From NCBI GenBank assembly GCA_029706075.1, contig JAINUG010000026.1, forward strand, positions 5,474,674 to 5,538,673: DNA of 64,000 nucleotides, read 5' to 3'. This document shows, in pieces, positions 59,101 to 64,000 of this stretch; position 1 is the first letter of the stretch, and every line of letters begins with the position of its first letter. This DNA is from Aldrovandia affinis. Its lineage: Eukaryota > Chordata > Actinopteri > Notacanthiformes > Halosauridae. Below the pieces are notes generated by a model that saw only the letters and a program-made list of their open reading frames with translations, was not told the DNA's origin and did not search any database. Both the position numbers and the translations under genes were made by a program.

Positions 59101-62100
59101 ACAGGCTTGCCCTGTGTGTGTGCGGCCACCACCACGTGATACTTCTGCGCGCTCTCCAACCCCTCCAGAAGGATCTCTGTGCCTGTCACGTTCTTCTGCA
59201 GAGCCAGGGAGTGGTCCTGCAGCCGGGTCACAGTCACCTCGTAGTGGCCCACTCCCTTGGTGTCTGGACTCACCCAACGCAGCCACAGACTGTTGGAGGT
59301 GACATTTGCAATGTGCAGTTCCTCTGTCTCTGGTTCTAGAAGAAAAAATAGAGGACACCAAACCCAAACCGCAAAAGTCAAAGATGGTGATTCCTGCAGA
59401 AAGACATTCAGACACTCTGAGAGACACGCCGGACAGCACAGAGAGGTGTGTTACCTTTACTCTTCGGAGGATGCACAGCCTGGTTCACCTGGTGTGGTTG
59501 ATGCTTCCTGCATGCAGAAGAGATTTCAGATTCACAACAAACTAGGGAACTAGGGAACAAATTACACTGATAATCTGACAAAAAATGTAGAAGTAGAACT
59601 GCAGTTGGTTTCATAAGAATACTCACTCCTGTTTTTGGGAGTGTTTGAAGGGGAATTTCCAGGGCTGGTCACTCTGGTACCATTGGCAGTTCTTGGAAAC
59701 TTCCGGAGACATGTAAAAGGAGTTCTCCACTGTACGGAGAGAAACACCACAGCAGGGTGAGGACAAAAGTAATGTAACAGAGTTAAAAGTAATGTGAGGA
59801 ACAAACTATTTGGCTTTGACTATTTGATGAAGTTTTAACTTCTCAAGCCTGTGTAAGCACCTAAACCCAAGCAATGCTATATCAAAATAATGTTATACTG
59901 ATCCATTTATTTATAGTTAATTACTTTTAACCAAATTCAGTTCAATTTAATGTAATTGAATCCAGGCCAAACTCAATCAAATTCCAGCAGCACACTCAAT
60001 ACTCACTGCTGATGTATTTGGGAAGCAGGAGCCCGAAGCGCTGGATGTACGAGTCGTAGAACTGCTCGGCGCCATCGATCCTCTTGAAGAAGACGTTGGC
60101 GGGCTCGCTGGCCATGCGGGCCAATGTGCGAGCGTCAGTGACCCCCAGCCGCTCGCCCACACCCAGGATAACCAGGAAGTAGCCCTTGCACTTGGCCTCG
60201 GTAGCAATGCGGATGAGCCTCTCCTCGTCCTGCTCCCAGACGGGACCCGTCACCATCAGCACGATCACCTTCAGGTCGCGGGGGTGCGGGGCCTTCTCAA
60301 AGACGTGCTCAATGGTGTACTCAATGGCATCGCCCAGCGCCAGAGAGCCCTCCAGCTGCGCCATCTTGTCCTGCAGGAAGTTATTGATGTCCTCCTTGGA
60401 GCGGTGGTCAGTCAGGCCAATGTCCACCCGCACTGGGACGCCACTGCCATTGTTGCGGAATTCGTAGGGGGCGTGCTGGATCACTGCCACGCGGGCGTGG
60501 TGGACCGAGGTCTTTGGGTCGGAGGTGATCTGCAGCTGGTCGATGATGTGGGAGATGTATCGCTTCATCTCCGCGAAGATCGAGGGCCACGTGCTTTGAG
60601 AGCTGTCCATCACAAAGGCGACGTCGATGTCCACGTCGGTGGTGAAGGACCGCTTGTCTCTTGTTGATTGAGGGGGGATGTAGTCACAAACCTGGTTGGG
60701 CGCACAGAAGTCTGAAACGAAAATTTTTAACAAATTATATATTTAACAAATTGGAGACAACATGACTGAGAATAGTGATGGGTTTAGCCTACAGTTCATA
60801 ATATGGTGAAAATGAACATACAATGTTTGAGAAGACAAAGATGTTTTAGCTATAGTTCATATAGTACAATAATAATATAATATAATATACACCATTTAGC
60901 AGACGCTTTTATCCAAAGCGACTTACAGTAGTGAATGCATACATTTTCAGTATATGTGGCCCCAGTGGGTGAACGACAATACAAATACAAATTAAAATGG
61001 CCCTTACCCAGACAGACATGGCAGTTCATGACCTTGTCGATGACTGAGTTGTACTGTGAGCTGCCAGGAGCGGGCAGCACAATGACCTGAGCCAGCGCAG
61101 TGTTGTTCACCTGACGCACAGAAGACAAATGCTGTGAACAAACTGCTTCTGACATGAAGTCAATGACTTACATTTCTGTTTGTACATGAATCAGTCAAGA
61201 TAAAAGCTTGAATCCTTGAGAACGTATTATTTCACAGCCATCTGCACTTAGTTCATTCCATGCTAAATATAAACGGAATCACAGACGGAGTGTCGAAAGC
61301 AGCAGCGTGGCGCCATCCACGGCGCCCCTAGCTTCACTTATTAGGCTCATAACCATACACTACTATGAACATGACCAGGTTGACACTCTCATGTGAGATA
61401 ACAAGGATGTATTTTGCTAATAAAACAACGTCTTCTGATTAATCATGATCTTGTGTAGGTGAGGCTCCAATTGGAGGCGGTGATTCAGGCCAACTCAACT
61501 GACATACATCATAACGCTGGCTAAAACTCAGTAGATCCAATCAGATTGCTGGAATCTAAGCTCGCAAACTGTAACTTCCCTTTCCAGATGCGCTGGGGAG
61601 AGACTGTCATGTGTTGAGACAACGGCGCCCCCTACCTGCAGAGCCTGGGTGAGCGAGCGGTCATCGCGGTTGGTGAGGAAGACAGAGGCGATCCCGGCGT
61701 CATAGAGGCGGAGGGCAGCGGCGCTGAAGGCCGGCGAGGTCTTGATGGGGCCGTTGACGAAGAAGACGGCCACCTTGCGCATCAGGAAGCCGCCGCGCAC
61801 ACGCTTAAAAGTGTTCTGGGCCACGAAGTTCATGGCGTTCTCCAGGCTGCGCGGCTTGCGGTTCTGCAGCGCCTGCAGGCCCTCAATGCGCTGCAACAGG
61901 CTCTTCTTCTTCAGCGCGTCAGCAAAGCGGATCTCCGTGGTAACCTCCTGGTTGTACATGGTGAGGGCCACACGCGCTCCCCGTGGGCAGTTGCTCTCGG
62001 AGATGGTGATGTCACGCAGCAGCCTCAGCACCGTTTCCCTCATGTTGTCGAAAGCCTGGCGGGACACACCCTCCGACGTGTCCATAGCAAACGCTAGCTC

Positions 62101-62129
62101 GGTGGGGTACAGCGGGCACTCCTGAGCGC
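50143..62129 (-). CDS. col6a3: Collagen VI alpha-3 chain, C-terminal part (11 exons, 5' end missing)
   Basis: This is the C-terminal non-collagenous part of an extracellular-matrix collagen that joins alpha-1 and alpha-2 chains to form collagen VI microfilaments. Exons on the minus strand are 62129-61636, 61110-61008, 60711-60007, 59729-59627, 59507-59455, 59335-59072, 58771-58691, 54909-54724, 54592-54530, 51908-51723 and 50183-50143. All have AG acceptors and GT donors. The joined length is 2279 bp, which reads without interruption as 758 residues plus TAG. Domain order (VWA C1, VWA C2, linker, fibronectin III, Kunitz) is that of COL6A3, and C1 begins with the family-typical [10 protein letters not shown]. 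The second Kunitz domain and the very short C3 linker differ from the human chain as I know it. The linkers at 58771-58691 and 54592-54530 are inferred from splice sites, phase and composition. Further small exons between 58691 and 54909 cannot be excluded. The collagenous and N-terminal exons are not in the window. Confidence 0.93.
50184..51722 (-). other. col6a3 last intron
   Basis: Intron between Kunitz 2 and the terminal exon. It contains one tRNA-derived SINE (50661-50892). I see no other coding sequence in it. Confidence 0.7.
50661..50892 (+). repeat. tRNA-derived SINE, type A
   Basis: The head has a Pol III A box (TAGTGTAATGG) and B box (GGTTCAATTCC). The body includes TTGTACCTTTGAGCAAGG and the tail GTAAGTCGCTCTGGATAAGA, ending in AATGTAAATG repeats. 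It is the same family as the copy at 2015-2241. It lies antisense in the last col6a3 intron. Confidence 0.88.
51723..51908 (-). CDS. col6a3: col6a3 exon: Kunitz domain 2 (C5)
   Basis: A 186-bp exon, acceptor tggttcacag, donor gtgggt. It encodes [20 protein letters not shown], then [20 protein letters not shown] and [14 protein letters not shown]. All six Kunitz cysteines are present. The domain resembles human C5 (ICKLPKDEGTC..., [13 protein letters not shown]) more than Kunitz 1 does, so this is probably the orthologous C5. The P1-equivalent residue is Ala and P1' is Lys. Reading on past the donor gives a low-complexity tail and a later stop, which I take to be intron. Confidence 0.94.
52051..52080 (+). 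repeat. (GATTCTG)n heptamer tandem repeat
   Basis: Four perfect copies of a 7-base unit, abutting the start of the SINE at 52082. Confidence 0.9.
52082..52226 (+). repeat. tRNA-derived SINE, type B
   Basis: The head TGGCTCAGTTGGTAGAGC carries an A box and GGTTCAATCCCC a B box. The tail is CTGTAAGTCGCTTTGGATAA followed by GCGTCTGCTAAATGGCG. It lies in a col6a3 intron, antisense to the gene. Confidence 0.9.
54530..54592 (-). CDS. col6a3: col6a3 exon: Pro/Gln linker between Kunitz domains
   Basis: An inferred 63-bp exon, acceptor ttccccag, donor gtgagt. It reads (S)[20 protein letters not shown] plus one base. It joins both Kunitz exons in phase. The acceptor lies in a CCCCAG repeat, so the start could move by 6 or 12 bp without changing the frame. 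Confidence 0.75.
54724..54909 (-). CDS. col6a3: col6a3 exon: Kunitz domain 1
   Basis: A 186-bp exon, acceptor gttttag, donor gtaagt. It encodes a complete Kunitz/BPTI fold with all six cysteines: PC, MPC, GIC, GGC, AQC and RRC, plus the family core [15 protein letters not shown]. The position equivalent to P1 is Lys, but P1' is Asp, where active inhibitors usually have a small residue, so protease inhibition is doubtful (inference). It matches the second Kunitz exon in length and phase. Human COL6A3 has one Kunitz domain (C5, source of the fragment endotrophin). Confidence 0.93.
54910..58690 (-). other. col6a3 intron between FN3 linker and Kunitz 1
   Basis: A 3.8-kb AT-rich intron. It contains a short ATT trinucleotide run (57473-57490). 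I found no further domain-bearing exon, but small linker exons could be hidden here. Confidence 0.55.
57473..57490 (+). repeat. (ATT)n microsatellite
   Basis: Short perfect ATT array followed by imperfect ACT/ATA-rich sequence. Confidence 0.8.
58691..58771 (-). CDS. col6a3: col6a3 exon: Lys/Ala/Pro linker after FN3
   Basis: An inferred 81-bp exon: acceptor gatttgacag, donor gtgaga. It reads (K)[16 protein letters not shown] then [10 protein letters not shown] plus one base. It takes the single base left by the FN3 exon, giving STK as in the human chain, and hands one base to Kunitz exon 1. The composition resembles the C3/C4-C5 linkers of COL6A3. No protein domain is present, so the support is phase, splice sites and composition. 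Confidence 0.75.
59072..59335 (-). CDS. col6a3: col6a3 exon: fibronectin type III domain (C4)
   Basis: A 264-bp exon, acceptor tcttctag, donor gtgagt. It encodes one complete fibronectin III domain of about 87 residues. [19 protein letters not shown] gives strands A-B with the conserved Trp, [10 protein letters not shown] is strand [21 protein letters not shown] carries the conserved Leu and Tyr, and the domain ends KGIVST. Two N-V-T sequons are possible N-glycosylation sites. A second copy lies at 62619-62862 but is 20 bp shorter and frame-broken. Confidence 0.94.
59455..59507 (-). CDS. col6a3: col6a3 exon: short polar C3-like linker
   Basis: A 53-bp exon with acceptor gcatgcag and donor gtaaca. 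It reads (E)[17 protein letters not shown] plus one base. The composition is His/Gln/Pro/Lys-rich. It sits where mammalian COL6A3 has the long Thr/Lys/Pro/Ala repeat region called C3, so the teleost linker is very much shorter if no exon has been missed. Evidence is splice-site and phase agreement, not clear homology. Confidence 0.8.
59627..59729 (-). CDS. col6a3: col6a3 exon: start of linker after C2
   Basis: A 103-bp exon with acceptor ctccgtacag and donor gtgagt. It reads (M)[18 protein letters not shown] then [15 protein letters not shown]. The start matches the segment that follows C2 in COL6A3 (SENAFYLSPDIRKQCDW in human). It completes codons split on both sides, so its phase fits its neighbours. 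Confidence 0.9.
60007..60711 (-). CDS. col6a3: col6a3 exon: VWA domain C2
   Basis: A 705-bp exon encoding the whole second C-terminal von Willebrand A domain. The acceptor cgtttcag is followed by (D)[10 protein letters not shown], and the donor is gtgagt after KYIS. Landmarks are [16 protein letters not shown] (core strand and metal motif), [52 protein letters not shown] and NVFFKRIDG. The DSSQS here fits DxSxS fully, unlike the human C2 DSAET that I recall, but TG still replaces the third-loop DG. A partial, damaged copy of this exon lies at 63518-64000. Confidence 0.95.
60882..60970 (-). repeat. SINE type B, 3' fragment
   Basis: Minus-strand copy of the type B tail (CGCCATTTAGCAGACGC-like on plus, then AAGCGACTTACAGTAGTG) cut off in GGCCCCAGTGGG before the tRNA head. 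It sits in the intron just after the C1 exons. Confidence 0.85.
61008..61110 (-). CDS. col6a3: col6a3 exon: end of VWA C1
   Basis: A 103-bp exon with acceptor gcgtcag and donor gtaagg. It starts in phase with the previous exon ([13 protein letters not shown]) and ends MNCHVCL plus one base. It supplies the last strand and helix of C1 and the Cys-x-x-Cys pair between C1 and C2 that the family has at this position (CHVCL). Confidence 0.92.
61111..61635 (-). other. col6a3 intron within VWA C1
   Basis: About 525 bases between the two C1 exons. I see no repeat or coding sequence. GGCGCCCCCTACCTG at its exon border resembles a CTCF core, but it spans a splice donor, so I do not call it. Confidence 0.6.
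61636..62129 (-). CDS. col6a3: col6a3 exon: VWA domain C1
   Basis: The acceptor ttttcag lies just above 62129 and the donor gtaggg starts at 61635. The exon starts with two bases of a split codon and ends on a codon boundary at ...LTQALQ. It encodes most of the first C-terminal von Willebrand A domain: [17 protein letters not shown] at the start, then [42 protein letters not shown] and a core strand KVAVFFVNG. These stretches closely resemble known COL6A3 C1. The metal-site motif is D-T-S-E-G, without the last serine of DxSxS, and NG replaces the usual DG, so canonical metal binding is unlikely, as I recall for human C1. The exon is GC-rich compared with its surroundings, and this copy is intact. 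Confidence 0.95.
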
Positions 62130-62249
62130 CTGAAAATAGAAAATCTTACTTACTATTGTCTTTTTTTCCCGTTAAACCAATAATTATAGTTGGTGTGCTG
62201 CTACTGGTACAGTTAAATGGCACAATTTTGAACCAGCACCATTTACTCA

Positions 62250-62349
62250 NNNNNNNNNNNNNNNNNNNNNNNNNNNNNNNNNNNNNNNNNNNNNNNNNNN
62301 NNNNNNNNNNNNNNNNNNNNNNNNNNNNNNNNNNNNNNNNNNNNNNNNN
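62250..62349. other. Assembly gap (100 N)
   Basis: Exactly 100 N, the usual placeholder for a gap of unknown size. It separates the intact col6a3 exons from a degraded second copy. Confidence 0.99.
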
Positions 62350-64000
62350 CATTATGAGATGGCCGCAACAAAATGCAGATTCAAAATAGTGCTATGGCTG
62401 GAGTTCGGCACAAACATGAAACATTTATTTTACAATTGAGCATCACACTTGCACATTTTACGGCGCTGCAGCAGCAATCTCAACAAACACGATTGTACAC
62501 CTAAAGTGGTAGACCATATTTGAACTTTTTTAAGAGCAATGGTTCCAATCAATAGCCAAAGAGTTCACAAACAGCAGGAAACAGGAAGTGGTTGTTGCAC
62601 GCCCAGAGGAGAACTCACTGGTGCTGACGATGCCCTTGTCACATGTGCACAGGCTTGCCCTGTGCGGCCACCACCACGTGATACTTCTGCGCGCTCTCCA
62701 ACCTCCAGAAGGATCTGTGCCTGTCACGTTCTTTCTGAGGCAGGAGTGGTCCTGCAGCCGGGTCACAGTCACCTCGTAGTGGCCCACTCCTTGGTGTCTG
62801 GACTCTGACCACAGACTGTTGGAGGTGACATTTGCAATGTGCAGTTCCTCTGTCTCTGGTTCTAGAAGAAAAAATAGAGGACACCAAGCCCAAACCGCAA
62901 AGTCAAAGATGGTGATTCCTGCAGAAAGACATTCCAGACACTCTGGGAGACACGCCCGGACAGCACAGAGGTGTGTTACCTTTACTCTTCGGAGGATGCA
63001 CAGCCTGGTTCACCTGGTGTACTTCCTGCATGCAGAAGAAGATTTCAGATTCACAACAAACTAGGAACCAAAGGGAACAAATTACACTGATAATCTGACA
63101 AAAAATGTAGAAGTAGAACTGCAGTTGGTTTCCTTAGAATACTCACTCCTGTTTTGGGAGTGTTTGAAGGGGAATTTCAGAGACTTGGTCACTCTGGTAC
63201 CGTGCTTGATTCAAGAACCCGGAGACATGTAAAAGGAGTTCTCCACTGTCACGGGAGAGAAACACCACGAGGGTGAGGACAAAGTAATGTAACAGAGTTA
63301 AAAGTAATGTGAGGAACAAACTATTTGGCTTTGACTATTTGATGAAGTTTTAACTTCTCAAGCTGTGTAAGCACCTAAACCCAACAATGCTATATCAAAA
63401 TAATGTTATACTGATCCATTTATTTATAGTAATTACTTTTAACCAAATTCAGTTAATTTAATGTAATTGAATCCAGGCCAAACTCAATCAAATTCCAGCA
63501 GCACACTCAATACTCACTGCTGATGTATTTGGGAAGCCCAGGAGCCAGCGCTGGGATGTATGCAGTGTAGAACTGCTCGGCTGCCATCGATCCTCTTGAA
63601 GAAGGCGTTGGCCAGACTCGCTGGCCATGCGGAGCCAATGTGCGGCGTCAGTGACCCCATGTCGCCCACACCCAGGATAACCAGGAAGTAGCCCTTGCAT
63701 GGCCTCGGTAGCAATCACCGGATGAGCCTCTCTCGTCCTGCTCCCAGACGGGGTTCCCGTCACCATCAGCTACGATCACCTTCAGGTCGCCGGGGAGTGC
63801 AGGGCCTTCTCAGGCGTGCTCAATGGTGTACTCAATGGCATCGTAGGCGCTCAGAGAGCCCTCCAGCTGCGCCATCTTGTCCTGCAGGGGAAGTTATTGA
63901 TGTCCTCCTGGAGTGGTGGTCAGGTCAGGCAATGTCCACCCGCACTGGGACGCCACTGCCATTGTTGCGAATTGTGAGGGGGCGTGCTGATCACTGCCAC
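62350..64000 (-). pseudogene. Degraded duplicate of col6a3 FN3-to-C2 segment (probable assembly artefact)
   Basis: This block repeats 58795-60490 in the same order, introns included, starting with GATGGCCGCAACAAAATGCA. Exon equivalents are FN3 62862-62619 (244 bp against 264), linker 63025-62980 (46 against 53), post-C2 exon 63245-63147 (99 against 103) and C2 from 63518 to the window end. The differences are mostly small insertions and deletions scattered over exons and introns alike, and each exon loses its frame. Substitutions are few. That pattern fits raw long-read error rather than evolution. In gene order it would also put 3' exons upstream of C1, where the triple helix should be. Confidence 0.88.

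Noticed and set aside
60284-60667. Open frames on plus opposite col6a3
   Set aside because: They are antisense shadows of the GC-rich VWA C2 exon.
61618-61636. CTCF site GGCGCCCCCTACCTG
   Set aside because: It spans the C1 exon donor, so splice-site and coding constraints explain it.
62350-64000. Genuine tandem paralogue of col6a3
   Set aside because: Differences are mostly indels spread equally over exons and introns, the block borders an N gap, and the gene order is wrong.

Overview
This is vertebrate, almost certainly teleost, nuclear DNA. It is AT-rich, its genes have GT-AG introns, and it carries typical fish repeats: tRNA-derived SINEs, L2-type and CR1/Rex-type LINE fragments, many decayed Tc1-like DNA transposons, LTR pieces and microsatellites. 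I cannot settle the order or species from sequence alone.

The only host gene I can fully support lies at the right end on the minus strand. It is the 3' end of a collagen VI alpha-3 gene (col6a3). Eleven coding exons between 62129 and 50143 join in one continuous frame of 758 residues and a TAG stop. In protein order they give von Willebrand A domain C1, domain C2, a short polar linker, a fibronectin III domain, Kunitz domain 1, a proline-rich linker, Kunitz domain 2 and a 13-residue tail. The two Kunitz exons have the same length (186 bp) and phase. The triple-helix and N-terminal exons should lie beyond 62129, but the sequence there is interrupted.

A 100-base run of N (62250-62349) is followed by a second, indel-ridden copy of 58795-60490 (fibronectin III back to C2). 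This looks like an assembly error (unpolished gap fill or unmerged haplotype), not a real tandem duplication.

The remaining 49 kb is an intergenic desert downstream of col6a3. It holds layered mobile elements: a SINE inside a Tc1 element (1090-2395), a palindromic MITE (7106-7355) and its longer relative (29687-30537), internally deleted Tc1 elements (12351-12898, 14881-15353), a three-layer nest (17196-18703) containing a solo LTR with a 5-bp target duplication, an L2 LINE with its reverse-transcriptase core deleted (33520-34625), and several more Tc1 relics. A miniature LTR retrotransposon (28301-28617) has a tRNA-His primer site, a polypurine tract, almost nothing between its LTRs, and a degenerate tRNA-like Pol III promoter inside the LTR.

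Two other coding relics are notable. On the minus strand, 38769-40265 holds two exons of a basic coiled-coil protein flanked by clusters of a TGACAGGGTGGACA motif. On the plus strand, 43366-43567 is a THAP-domain exon broken by one extra T in a homopolymer and followed by a consensus splice donor.
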